The notes beneath the pieces are model-generated. The model had not been told where the DNA came from. It searched no databases and was given only the letters and a program-made list of their open reading frames with translations. From [Scytonema hofmanni] UTEX 2349 (GTDB lineage: Bacteria; Cyanobacteriota; Cyanobacteriia; Cyanobacteriales; Nostocaceae), in the NCBI RefSeq assembly GCF_000582685.1, contig NZ_KK073768.1:2159781-2223780 (forward strand): a stretch of 64,000 nt of DNA. Direction: 5' to 3'. This document shows, in pieces, positions 50,419 through 58,836 of the stretch. Made by a program: the position numbers and the translations under genes. Each line of letters opens with the position of its first letter. The stretch's first letter is position 1.

Positions 50419-51483
50419 GTGAACCTTTTTGACACAGTAGAAGAAATGGGTCATGAACAAGTGTTATTTTGTCATGGTAAAGACCCACATATCAAAGCAA
50501 TAATTGCCATCCATGACACTAGCTTAGGACCCGCAATGGGGGCAACACGAATGTTGCCTTATGTCAACGAAGAAGCTGCTTTAAAAGATGCCCTTCGTTT
50601 AAGTCGGGGTATGACATATAAAGCAGCTTGTGCTAACATTCCCGTTGGTGGAGGCAAAGCAGTTATTATTGCTGACCCCGCACATAAAACTGAAGAATTA
50701 TTTAGAGCTTACGGACGTTTTGTAGACAGATTACAAGGACGTTTTATTACTGGGCAAGATGTGAATCTTACCCCAGAAAATGTCAGAACAATTAGTCAAG
50801 AAACTAATTATGTAGTCGGTGTAGAAGAAAAATCTGGTGGACCAGCTCCCATCACAGCCCAAGGTGTATTTTTAGGCATCAAAGCTGCGGTTAAATTTCG
50901 CTTACAAAGTGAAAATTTAGAAGGGCTGAAAGTCGCAGTTCAAGGTTTGGGCAACGTCGGCAGAAATGTTTGCCAACTTTTACACGAAAGCGGTGCAGAG
51001 CTTTTTGTCACTGATATAAGTCAAGAAAAAGTAGAAGAAGTAAAATGCACTTTAGGTGCAACTGTTGTTGCTCCAGACGAAATTTACTCTTTGGATGTTG
51101 ATGTATTTTCTCCTTGTGCATTAGGTGGAATTCTTAACAGTCAAACGCTTCATAGTTTGTCAGCCGCGATTATTGCCGGTTGTGCCAATAATCAGCTAGC
51201 GCAAGAAGAAATCCACGGTCAAATGATTACAGAAAAAGGAATTCTTTATTGTCCTGATTATGTAATCAATGCCGGAGGACTTATCAACGTTTATAACGAA
51301 ATGATCGGCTACAACGAAGAAAAAGCCTTTCAGCAATTGCACAATATCTACGACACACTCATTGAGATTTTTGCTCGTGCGAAACAGCAAGAAATCACCA
51401 CCAATGAAGCTGCCAAGCAGTTGGCAGAAGAACGAATTAAGAACGCGAGAAAAATTAATAAGAAGGAAATGATTTTTAGTTGA
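50419..51483 (+). CDS. scyB: ScyB, tryptophan dehydrogenase (leucine-dehydrogenase-like)
   Basis: The 354-residue enzyme oxidatively deaminates L-tryptophan to indole-3-pyruvate with NAD+. The start is the GTG at 50419 (MNLFDTVEEMGHEQVLF), which places the catalytic lysines at K68 (GMTYKAA) and K80 (PVGGGKAV), the same numbers as in leucine dehydrogenases. The frame opens upstream to a TTG at 50359 but that N-terminus is not conserved. The NAD domain has VQGLGNVGRNV. It supplies ScyA with substrate. It follows scyA after 323 bases filled by two repeat elements. Confidence 0.93.
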   Translation: MNLFDTVEEMGHEQVLFCHGKDPHIKAIIAIHDTSLGPAMGATRMLPYVNEEAALKDALRLSRGMTYKAACANIPVGGGKAVIIADPAHKTEELFRAYGRFVDRLQGRFITGQDVNLTPENVRTISQETNYVVGVEEKSGGPAPITAQGVFLGIKAAVKFRLQSENLEGLKVAVQGLGNVGRNVCQLLHESGAELFVTDISQEKVEEVKCTLGATVVAPDEIYSLDVDVFSPCALGGILNSQTLHSLSAAIIAGCANNQLAQEEIHGQMITEKGILYCPDYVINAGGLINVYNEMIGYNEEKAFQQLHNIYDTLIEIFARAKQQEITTNEAAKQLAEERIKNARKINKKEMIFS

Positions 51484-51614
51484 TAGTCAAGAGTCAACAG
51501 TCAACGGTCAAGAGTCAACAGTCAAGAGTTATGGATTAACCACCATCAACTAACCACCATCAACTAACTACCATCAACTAACTACCATCAACTAACCACC
51601 ATCAACTAACAACA
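51482..51614. repeat. Simple repeats between scyB and scyC
   Basis: AGTCAACAGTCAAG-type units are followed by about five 14-bp ACCACCATCAACTA-type units, ending just before the scyC ATG. Confidence 0.8.
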
Positions 51615-51618
51615 TATT

Positions 51619-52569
51619 ATGGAAAAAAATACCTTTGCTACATCCGCTTATATTGCAACTTCACCAGAGAATGCTTACGAGTACCTTTGCAGTCTAAAAA
51701 ATTTAGACGAGTGGACGCTTTATAGTCGGATGGCAGAGCAAATGGATGAAAATACTTGGCGCGGAAGTGCTTCAGGTTATCATAGAGACCTCTACTATCA
51801 CGTTAAAAAATTACAGCATCCGCAACTTCAAGGTATTGAGTGGCATTGTGGACTTGAGTATCAGAAATATTTTCAAGTCTATCCGGTTCTGCTTTTCCCT
51901 AGCGATTACATTGAACCAGGAACAGATGAAAAGGGTGTGTATTTTCACTGGTTAAGTTTTGTCGATCCAAAGCGACAAACTCAGATGATTATGCAGGGAA
52001 TTCATACTGTACATACTTCTGAATGTCGATCGCTCAAGGCTAACTTGGAACGCAAAGCTGGTCTGACATCAGCCACAAAAGGACGTTATTTTATTGATAC
52101 TGACACCATTTATGTTGATGCTCCTATAGAAGTAGGAGTTGCATATTTGTCAGATTTGAGAAACATGAATGACTGGGCACATTTAGTGCGAGCAGATGGT
52201 GAAATTTCTGCTTCATCTGGTGAGTATCGCGATGAATATGGTCATAAAGTAAAAGTTTCGTTGCGGGTAGAACCTGTTAGTAAATGGTATTTGGCAGAGC
52301 ATGAATTCTTTTATCCTGAGCAAGGATTTTATCAGCGCTGTCCGAGTATGTTGATACCGGCTTCTTATGCTTTTGGTGATCCGGAAGCTCCTGGTTTCAT
52401 CTTGCACCGAATCACATTTTGGAAACACGGTGAACAACTACCATTGGGCAAACTTCAAATTGAAGACTTTGGTGCTGAGAACATGAATATCAAACGTTTG
52501 ACAGAAGCCAAAGCTGGCAATCTACAATCGTTTGACCGTGGTATGAGCTATGCACCGCAGGGTAAATAA
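51619..52569 (+). CDS. scyC: ScyC, scytonemin cyclase with two SRPBCC-like halves
   Basis: The 316-residue protein is the ScyC type that converts the ScyA product to the tricyclic ketone monomer through cyclisation and decarboxylation. The sequence has two halves with parallel patterns: ATSPENAYEYLCSLKNLDEW at about 13-32 and VDAPIEVGVAYLSDLRNMND-type at about 166-187. Each is followed by beta-rich stretches and fits the START/SRPBCC fold. There is no signal peptide, so it is cytoplasmic. No classic catalytic motif is known. It is placed between scyB and scyD as in other scytonemin clusters. Confidence 0.92.
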   Translation: MEKNTFATSAYIATSPENAYEYLCSLKNLDEWTLYSRMAEQMDENTWRGSASGYHRDLYYHVKKLQHPQLQGIEWHCGLEYQKYFQVYPVLLFPSDYIEPGTDEKGVYFHWLSFVDPKRQTQMIMQGIHTVHTSECRSLKANLERKAGLTSATKGRYFIDTDTIYVDAPIEVGVAYLSDLRNMNDWAHLVRADGEISASSGEYRDEYGHKVKVSLRVEPVSKWYLAEHEFFYPEQGFYQRCPSMLIPASYAFGDPEAPGFILHRITFWKHGEQLPLGKLQIEDFGAENMNIKRLTEAKAGNLQSFDRGMSYAPQGK

Positions 52570-52577
52570 ATTCTCTC

Positions 52578-52762
52578 GCAGAGACGTTCCGGTGGAATGT
52601 CTCTACCGTAACTCTTGCAGAGACGTTTCACCGAAACGTCTCTACCGCACCTCTTGTACAGACGTTCTAGTGGAATGTCTCTACCGTACCTCTCGCAGAG
52701 ACGTTTCACCGAAACGTCTCTACCGCACCTCTCGTACAGACGTTCCACCGGAACGTCTCTAC
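52578..52762. repeat. Five tandem 39-bp palindromic units between scyC and scyD
   Basis: Units start at 52578, 52617, 52656, 52695 and 52734, exactly 39 bases apart. Each is a palindrome of the type AGAGACGTTTCACC / GAAACGTCTCTACC, with units 2 and 4 and units 1 and 3 most alike, as if a 78-bp dimer had been copied. It can form consecutive hairpins in the scyC-scyD transcript. ORFs of 66 and 76 residues across it are by-products of a period divisible by three. Confidence 0.92.
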
Positions 52763-52781
52763 CTAATTTTTAATTCTTAAA

Positions 52782-53906
52782 ATGAAACTTAAGGAACATA
52801 CTATTACATCGTTTGCAGTAATTGCCGATGGTCTTGATAATCCCAAAGGTCTGAGCTTTAGTCCCGACGGTAGTCTTTATATTGCTTTATCAGGAATTGG
52901 GGGAGATGGGAAAAGTGTTCCATCACCTAGCGGTCAAGGTGATTTATGTTATGGAACAAGTGGTGCGATCGCCAAAATTGAAAATGGTATCGTCAAACAT
53001 GTACTGACAGATTTACCTTCTGTCGCATTTGCTGATGGAACTGGAGCTGCTGGTCCTCATGATATCAAATTTGATGCTCAAGGTAAGGCTTATGTTGTGA
53101 TTGGCTATGCTGCTAATCCAGCTTTACGCGATCGCTCGTTAGGCAACACTGATTTAGGTAAAATTATCACTGCCGACTTAAGTACAAATACTTGGAGTAC
53201 TACTGCCGATATCGCTAATTATGAACTTACTAATAGTTCTATATCAAGTTCATGTGAAGTTGTCAGTAACCCCTTGTCTTTTTACATAGACGCAGATAAA
53301 ATTGTATTAGTTGATGCAGGGACAAACAACGTCCTCAGTGGAAATATTGATGGCAGCGATCTGAAGGTAATTGCTGCAATTCCCAACCAGATATTAACTA
53401 ATCCAATCTTCCCCGGTTCTAACTCGCAAAATTTTGACCGGGGACACGTACCACCTGCTAGTGCTTATCGTCATGCGCCACCATCGGAGATAGCAATTCA
53501 ATCAGTACCTACAGATATTGTTAAAGGTTCTGACGGTGCTTATTACGTCAGCGAATTTACTGGTTTTCCCTTTCCAGAAGGTCAAGCAAAAATATACCGT
53601 ATTGATGCTGACGGATTAACAGTCTATGCAGAGGGCTTTACCCAACTGATTGACTTAGCTTTCGATAATGAAGGCAACTTGTATGCATTGCAGCATATGA
53701 ATGCTTCAGGTTGGAAAGGAAAACCAGAAGGCTCTCTGATCAAAATAGCGATCGATGGTACTCGCACGACTTTACTCAGTGGTAATGGATTAGAATCACC
53801 CGCAGCCTTCACCATTGGTCCAGATAATGCCTTCTATATCATCAACCGAGGCGGTCGTCCAGGACAAGGACAAGTAATCCGAATTGAGAATACATCTATG
53901 CTGTGA
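52782..53906 (+). CDS. scyD: ScyD-type protein without signal peptide
   Basis: The 374-residue protein belongs to the ScyD/ScyE family, a predicted beta-propeller: FAVIADGLDNPKGLSFSPDG, GPHDIKFDAQGKAYVVIGYA, TDIVKGSDGAYYVSEFTGFP and EGFTQLIDLAFDNEGNLYAL. It begins MKLKEHTIT and passes directly to SFAVIADGLDNP. In scyE the same MKLK start is followed by a signal peptide of about 20 residues before LSVLADGLDNP. There is no PEP-CTERM tail. The product should thus stay in the cytoplasm, unlike its relatives. Family members are needed outside the cytoplasm for scytonemin maturation. The rest of the frame is intact. Confidence 0.88.
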   Translation: MKLKEHTITSFAVIADGLDNPKGLSFSPDGSLYIALSGIGGDGKSVPSPSGQGDLCYGTSGAIAKIENGIVKHVLTDLPSVAFADGTGAAGPHDIKFDAQGKAYVVIGYAANPALRDRSLGNTDLGKIITADLSTNTWSTTADIANYELTNSSISSSCEVVSNPLSFYIDADKIVLVDAGTNNVLSGNIDGSDLKVIAAIPNQILTNPIFPGSNSQNFDRGHVPPASAYRHAPPSEIAIQSVPTDIVKGSDGAYYVSEFTGFPFPEGQAKIYRIDADGLTVYAEGFTQLIDLAFDNEGNLYALQHMNASGWKGKPEGSLIKIAIDGTRTTLLSGNGLESPAAFTIGPDNAFYIINRGGRPGQGQVIRIENTSML

Positions 53907-54096
53907 ATCCGCTTCTGCTTTCGGCAAGCAAAAAGCTTTGGTGGATTGAGCAACAGCACTCACTCATTTTCAAGCCGACACCTGTCTACCTAGAGAGATT
54001 GTCTCAGGGAATGCTTGATTTGTGCTTCCCAGTTATTGGGAATCGTTGTCTTTATAACTATTAAACCTTCCACAACTAACAACTCTCAATTCCAAT

Positions 54097-55458
54097 ATGA
54101 AACTCAAGTCATTTGCCCTTACACTTTTAACCGTTAGCGTTGGCACTGTTGCTGTAAACCAAGCAGCACAAGCCGCATCGCTGTCGGTACTTGCTGACGG
54201 TCTTGATAACCCCCGGAACATGGCATTTGGTCCAGATGGTAGTCTTTATGTGACAACCAGCGGTAGAGGGGGAGACGGAAACGACGGCAGATGTATCCCA
54301 TCACCTAGCGCTCAATATATTCCTTTATGTGCTGGTGCTAACGGTAGCGTTATCAAAATTGCTCAGGATGGTACAAGAACAGATATATTTTCAACTCTTA
54401 CATCCATAGCATTAGTACCTTCTGGGGAACAAGCAGCAGGTCCTGCGGACTTCAAATTTGATTCCAAAGGTAACGCTTATCTATTGACAGGTGTTGCCGG
54501 CGATCCAAACTCTCGCGATACCATATTAAAAGCTCCTGACCTGGGTAAATTATACAAAGTAGACTTAGGCACTAGTTCGCTGACAGCTCTTGCCGATTTT
54601 GCCCAGTATGAAGCCCTAAATAATCCCGATGGCACTGATTTAATTTCTAACCCCTATGCCTTCACAATTAAGGGTGATAACGCTTACGTTGTAGATGGCG
54701 GTGGAAACACTATATACTCAGTCGGACTTGATGGCAGCGGTATTAAGAATGTAGCCCCGTTCCCTCAGAAAAGATTAGAACTAACTGTAGACCAATTCCC
54801 AACTCTTCCTGAAGGGACAGTAGACCCAACAGGAGGGGCAGAACTACCCCCAGGTTATACACAAGCAGTCAATGGTCTGCCTGTCTCCAACCAATCAGTA
54901 CCTACAGGTATAGCTGTTGCTCCGGATGGCAGTTTAACAGTTAGTGAATACAGTTATTTCCCCTATCCAGAGAGAGAAGCACGCATCTTTAGCGTTAACC
55001 CTGATGATTTGTCAATCAAAACCATTTACGATGGCTTTACACAGTTGACAGGCGTCGCATACGACACTGATGGTAGCTTGTATGCATTGCAACATATTAA
55101 TAATTCCGAATGGAAGGAAATTCAACAGGGTGGTGTGATCACTGGTGATATTAGCGGTTCTCTAATCAAAATAGCCAAAGATGGTACTCGTACAACCATC
55201 TGGAATGGTAATGGATTAGAAGCAGCTTCTGGGATAACTATTGGTGCTGATGGTAACTTATACATTGCCAACAGAGCCAGACTCGCCGGCACAGGACAAA
55301 TTATCAAGATTGACCCTAGATCCGCAAGAGTACCCGAACCAAGTGCTGGTGCTGGTCTATTCGCTGTTGCGGCTTTAAGTGCGACTGCTGCAATGGGCAA
55401 ACGCAAACGGCAACAAAAAGCAAGCGAAGAGTTGCTAGCTAAAGTAGAAATTCTCTAA
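54097..55458 (+). CDS. scyE: ScyE-type protein, exported, with PEP-CTERM tail
   Basis: The 453-residue paralogue of the preceding gene has a Sec signal peptide (MKLKSFALTLLTVSVGTVAV then NQAAQAA) and the same propeller repeats (ADGLDNPRNMAFGPDGSLYV, GPADFKFDSKGNAYLLTGVA, YDGFTQLTGVAYDTDGSLYA). It ends with a PEP-CTERM sorting signal: VPEPSAGAGLFAVAALSA followed by a basic cluster KRKRQQK. Such tails direct exosortase-dependent anchoring or release. In the known cluster this family works in the periplasm on the scytonemin monomer. It is 190 bases downstream of scyD. Confidence 0.9.
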   Translation: MKLKSFALTLLTVSVGTVAVNQAAQAASLSVLADGLDNPRNMAFGPDGSLYVTTSGRGGDGNDGRCIPSPSAQYIPLCAGANGSVIKIAQDGTRTDIFSTLTSIALVPSGEQAAGPADFKFDSKGNAYLLTGVAGDPNSRDTILKAPDLGKLYKVDLGTSSLTALADFAQYEALNNPDGTDLISNPYAFTIKGDNAYVVDGGGNTIYSVGLDGSGIKNVAPFPQKRLELTVDQFPTLPEGTVDPTGGAELPPGYTQAVNGLPVSNQSVPTGIAVAPDGSLTVSEYSYFPYPEREARIFSVNPDDLSIKTIYDGFTQLTGVAYDTDGSLYALQHINNSEWKEIQQGGVITGDISGSLIKIAKDGTRTTIWNGNGLEAASGITIGADGNLYIANRARLAGTGQIIKIDPRSARVPEPSAGAGLFAVAALSATAAMGKRKRQQKASEELLAKVEIL

Positions 55459-55588
55459 TTCCTCATTTTTGATCGCTCAAAAAACAGGCTGCTGTGTTCA
55501 AGGCAGCAGCTCAAATCCAAGCTTCCCAGACTGGATCTGGGAACAAAAACCCTGGAAAGAGTATACCTCAAACAAGAGAGATTTCACT

Positions 55589-56785
55589 ATGGGATTAGTC
55601 AAAAATTTATCATTTGCTCTAGTTGGCGCAGGATTTGCAGTTGTAGCAACAGCTACTCAAGCTTTCTCCTTAAGCTTGAAATACGAAGGTGATATCGGTA
55701 GTCCTGGCTTTGGTCCTGGGCAACTCTTTGTTCCCCAAGGCATAACTGTGCAAGAAGGAACTGGGAATATTTACGTAAGTAACGGTCGTGGTTTGAACCC
55801 AGACGGCAGCTTTAACCCGGCGATCGGTAACAAGGTCGAAATATACAACCCTCAGGGTACTTATATTGGCGCAGTTGGTGAAGGTGGTAGAGGACCTGGA
55901 CAATTCGACGAGCCGTCAGCTTTAGAATTCGATCCGCAGACTGGGAATCTCTATGTAGGTGATGTTTTCAACAACCGCGTTAACGTCTACGATCCACAAG
56001 GCAATTTTATTAACTCCTTTGGCTCATTTGGCGGTTTGATAGAAGGTAGAGCTTTCTTTGGACCATCGGGTGTGACATTCGATAAAGCTGGCAATGTGTA
56101 TATAGGTGATTTTAGTGGCGACAAAATCAACAAATATACCAAAGATGGACAGCTTCTTGGTAGCATTGGTACTTCTGGTACTGCACCTGGGCAGTTTCAA
56201 GGACCAGCGGGTCTAAGAATTTCCCCAGTTAGTGGAAATTTTTATGTAAGTGACCAGTTTAATAACCGCGTTCAAGTACTCGATCCAAATGGTAATTCGC
56301 TGTTTACATTTGGCACACAAGGCACGGGAGATGGACAATTTCTTCAACCAATCGGTTTGGAAGTGGATGAAAATGAGAATATCTACGTAGCTGATTCTAT
56401 CAACAGCCGCGTTCAGGTATTCGATAAAAACGGTAAGTTCCTGACTGCATATGGACAACCTGCTCTTGATGCATCTGGCAATCCTGTACCACCTCCACAA
56501 TTAGGTGAACCTCCGTTTGGCAATCCTCTCGACCTGACTCCGGGCAGGTTTAACTGGACAGGTGGCACAAGCTACAGAGACGGTAAGCTGTATGTAGGTG
56601 ATTTCTTCCAAGGTCGCGTTCAAGTGCTGAAGGTAGAAGGTCAAAACAAAAAAGTGCCTGAACCAAGCACAGCGTTAGCTCTTGGGTTGTTGGGAATAGG
56701 AGCTACTGTTGTCAAATTGAAGAAAGATAAGCGGCAAAGGACAATCATTAGTTTAGAGAAGCAACTGCAAAAGACTACAGTTTAG
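55589..56785 (+). CDS. scyF: ScyF, NHL-repeat propeller protein with PEP-CTERM
   Basis: The 398-residue protein starts at ATG 55589 (MGLVKNLSFALVGAGFAVVA), which gives a proper signal peptide ending ATQAFS; the frame opens from 55469 but would bury it. About six NHL repeats follow (GPGQFDEPSALEFDPQTGNL, YVGDVFNNRVNVYDPQGNF, YVSDQFNNRVQVLDPNGNS, YVADSINSRVQVFDKNGKF), making a beta-propeller. A PEP-CTERM signal (VPEPSTALALGLLGIG, then KLKKDKRQR) ends the protein. ScyF is the NHL protein of the scytonemin cluster, role unknown. It is exported. Confidence 0.92.
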   Translation: MGLVKNLSFALVGAGFAVVATATQAFSLSLKYEGDIGSPGFGPGQLFVPQGITVQEGTGNIYVSNGRGLNPDGSFNPAIGNKVEIYNPQGTYIGAVGEGGRGPGQFDEPSALEFDPQTGNLYVGDVFNNRVNVYDPQGNFINSFGSFGGLIEGRAFFGPSGVTFDKAGNVYIGDFSGDKINKYTKDGQLLGSIGTSGTAPGQFQGPAGLRISPVSGNFYVSDQFNNRVQVLDPNGNSLFTFGTQGTGDGQFLQPIGLEVDENENIYVADSINSRVQVFDKNGKFLTAYGQPALDASGNPVPPPQLGEPPFGNPLDLTPGRFNWTGGTSYRDGKLYVGDFFQGRVQVLKVEGQNKKVPEPSTALALGLLGIGATVVKLKKDKRQRTIISLEKQLQKTTV

Positions 56786-56806
56786 CGACTTTATCCTGAT
56801 ACCCTG

Positions 56807-56927
56807 GTTCCCTGTTAGTTAGGACTTACGCACTCGTTACCAAAAAACAAGACTTTGAGATTGCTTCCTCGCGTCGCAATGACGGAAATACGTAGTACGT
56901 GCGTAAGTCCTGTTACTAACAGGGAAC
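56807..56927. repeat. 121-bp MITE-like element upstream of eboA
   Basis: Outer inverted repeats GTTCCCTGTTAGT / ACTAACAGGGAAC enclose AGGACTTACGCAC / GTGCGTAAGTCCT, also inverted. The AGGACTTACGCA ends match the element at 22772. The interior (CGCGTCGCAATGACGG) is non-coding. Confidence 0.75.
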
Positions 56928-56965
56928 GAGAGAAAAGACAAGTATTTCAAAAAGTGTTATTAATT

Positions 56966-57670
56966 ATGTCTGCTGTAATTAATTTAAACTTAATTAGTGT
57001 TAATGATTTATTAGATCGCTGGCTTTCACAGCGGCTGAATACACAAAGTCTTACCTGGCTGAATGAAAAAAGAAAGCAGATAAGCAACGATGCTAATGTG
57101 CGAGTGTTTTTTACTGCTTTCAGCGCTGTGCCTCGTTATACTGGCAAAAGTGACCTTGAGTTAACACAAGACGACTTAAAAGCAGCCTCGGCAATAGTAG
57201 CAGGTTGGGTTCCCGCTAATTGGAGTGTGGATCAAGCTGCTCGTACTTTATTGCTGCTATCTTTGCCTAATGATGATGCAGAAAAATATCTGCACACGTT
57301 GGAGCAAGTTTTCACCACTGCGGATGTGGGAGAGTTAATTGCACTTTACCAAGCTTTACCGCTTCTACCTTACCCAGAAAAACTTCGTCACCGTGCTGCT
57401 GAAGGTGTTCGCAGCAATATGACAGCAGTTTTTAATGCTGTTGCTTTAACAAATCCTTATCCGGCAAAGTATTTTGACAATCTGGCTTGGAATCAGATGG
57501 TGCTGAAAGCTTTTTTTGTCGGCAGTCCTGTGAGTTTAATTCAGGGACTTAATCAGCGTGCAAATCCAGAACTAGCAAGAATGTTAGTTGATTACGCCAA
57601 TGAACGTCAAGCTGCTGGGCGATCGCTTTCTCCGGAGATTTGGCAATTGGTGGATTTGGTTAAGGGGTAG
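56966..57670 (+). CDS. eboA: EboA domain protein
   Basis: The 234-residue soluble protein starts at ATG 56966 (MSAVINLNLISVNDLLDRWL); 37 earlier in-frame residues belong to the repeat element. It contains VFFTAFSAVPRYTGKSDLEL, ASAIVAGWVPANWSVDQAAR, LLLLSLPNDDAEKYLHTLEQ, LPYPEKLRHRAAEGVRSNMT and AVFNAVALTNPYPAKYFDNL. This is the pattern of EboA, a helical protein of unknown chemistry. The ebo genes are required to pass the scytonemin monomer to the periplasm in Nostoc punctiforme. It is followed by eboB 110 bases on. Confidence 0.9.
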   Translation: MSAVINLNLISVNDLLDRWLSQRLNTQSLTWLNEKRKQISNDANVRVFFTAFSAVPRYTGKSDLELTQDDLKAASAIVAGWVPANWSVDQAARTLLLLSLPNDDAEKYLHTLEQVFTTADVGELIALYQALPLLPYPEKLRHRAAEGVRSNMTAVFNAVALTNPYPAKYFDNLAWNQMVLKAFFVGSPVSLIQGLNQRANPELARMLVDYANERQAAGRSLSPEIWQLVDLVKG

Positions 57671-57779
57671 GGGGAATTTGAAGAGGGGGAAAGGGGAAAG
57701 GGGAAAGGGGAAAGAATTATTACCAATGCCCATTGCCCATTAACAACTAACAACCAACAACTAACAACCAACAATTAAT

Positions 57780-58688
57780 ATGATGTTTATTGATCCTCAT
57801 ATTCACATGACTGCCCGCACAACTTATGATTACTTGATGATGCGGGAATCGGGTATTGTGGCTGTAATTGAGCCGGCTTTTTGGCTGGGGCAACCCCGGA
57901 CTAATGTTGGTTCGTTCCAAGATTACTTTAACAGCTTGGTGGGATGGGAGCGCTTTCGAGCGGCTCAATTCGGTATTCGCCATTATTGCACCATTGGTTT
58001 GAATTCTAAAGAAGCTAATAATGAAGCGTTGGCAGAGCAAGTGATGGAATTGTTACCTCTGTTTGCTTGCAAAGAGGGTGTAGTCGCTATTGGTGAAATT
58101 GGCTACGACGATATGACGCCTGCTGAAGATAAATACTTCCGTCTACAGTTAGAGTTGGCGAAAGAGCTTGACATGCTAGTATTAATTCATACACCCCATC
58201 GGAATAAAAAAGCAGGCACAAGTCAAAGCATGGATGTCTGCATTGAGCATGGGTTAGATCCATCGAAGGTGATTGTGGATCATAACAATGAAGAGACGGT
58301 TGAAGAAGTTTTGGATCGGGGCTTTTGGGCAGGTTTCACAATTTATCCGAATACCAAAATGGGCAATGCTCGCATGGTGGAGATTGTACGCCAATATGGA
58401 AGTAATCGCATCATTGTAGACAGCAGCGCTGACTGGGGAATTAGCGATCCGCTAGCTGTTCCTAAAACTGCTCAATTGATGATAGACAGAGGAATAAGTG
58501 AAGCTGATGTCAAAGCTGTGTGTTATGAAAACGCACTTGCAGTTTACAGCCAAAGCGGTCAAATGCAAGAGTCAGACTGGCTTTCACCCTCAGCGATCGA
58601 CCAACGTCAGTTATTTAACGGTAACTCTGTCCTGCGTGGACAACAACCAGTTGTTGAGTCTATGCGTGAATATGCATTGATTGAGTAA
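57780..58688 (+). CDS. eboB: EboB, TatD-like metal hydrolase
   Basis: The 302-residue TIM-barrel protein of the TatD/amidohydrolase family begins MMFIDPHIHMTARTTYDYL with the HIH metal motif. It continues with GEIGYDDMTPAEDKYFRLQL, LVLIHTPHRNKKAGTSQSMD, IVDHNNEETVEEVLDRGFWA and IVDSSADWGISDPLAV. Its metal ligands (His, Glu, His, Asp) are conserved. In the ebo cluster the substrate is unknown. The two consecutive ATGs at 57780 and 57783 are both usable. It lies between eboA and eboC on the same strand. Confidence 0.9.
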   Translation: MMFIDPHIHMTARTTYDYLMMRESGIVAVIEPAFWLGQPRTNVGSFQDYFNSLVGWERFRAAQFGIRHYCTIGLNSKEANNEALAEQVMELLPLFACKEGVVAIGEIGYDDMTPAEDKYFRLQLELAKELDMLVLIHTPHRNKKAGTSQSMDVCIEHGLDPSKVIVDHNNEETVEEVLDRGFWAGFTIYPNTKMGNARMVEIVRQYGSNRIIVDSSADWGISDPLAVPKTAQLMIDRGISEADVKAVCYENALAVYSQSGQMQESDWLSPSAIDQRQLFNGNSVLRGQQPVVESMREYALIE

Positions 58689-58689
58689 T

Positions 58690-58836
58690 GTTGGCTGTTG
58701 GATGTTAGTTGATAGTTGTTGGTTGATAGTTGTTGTTTTAATAGCCAATAACCACTACCCAATAACCAATAAACAATAACCACTATCAACTATCAACTAA
58801 CCATTAACCACTATCAACTAACCATTAAACACTATC
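58690..58836. repeat. Simple repeats between eboB and eboC
   Basis: TTGATAGTTGTTGG-type units change to CAATAACCACTATCAACTA-type units, ending at the eboC start. They resemble the tracts before scyC and at 9733. Confidence 0.75.

Noticed and set aside
52578..52762. CRISPR-like regular repeats
   Set aside because: There are no unique spacers; units are contiguous palindromes and no cas gene is near.
52548..52780. Two overlapping ORFs of 66 and 76 codons on opposite strands, with repeated RDV/LYR residues
   Set aside because: They are produced by the 39-bp palindromic array, whose period is divisible by three and so leaves frames open on both strands.
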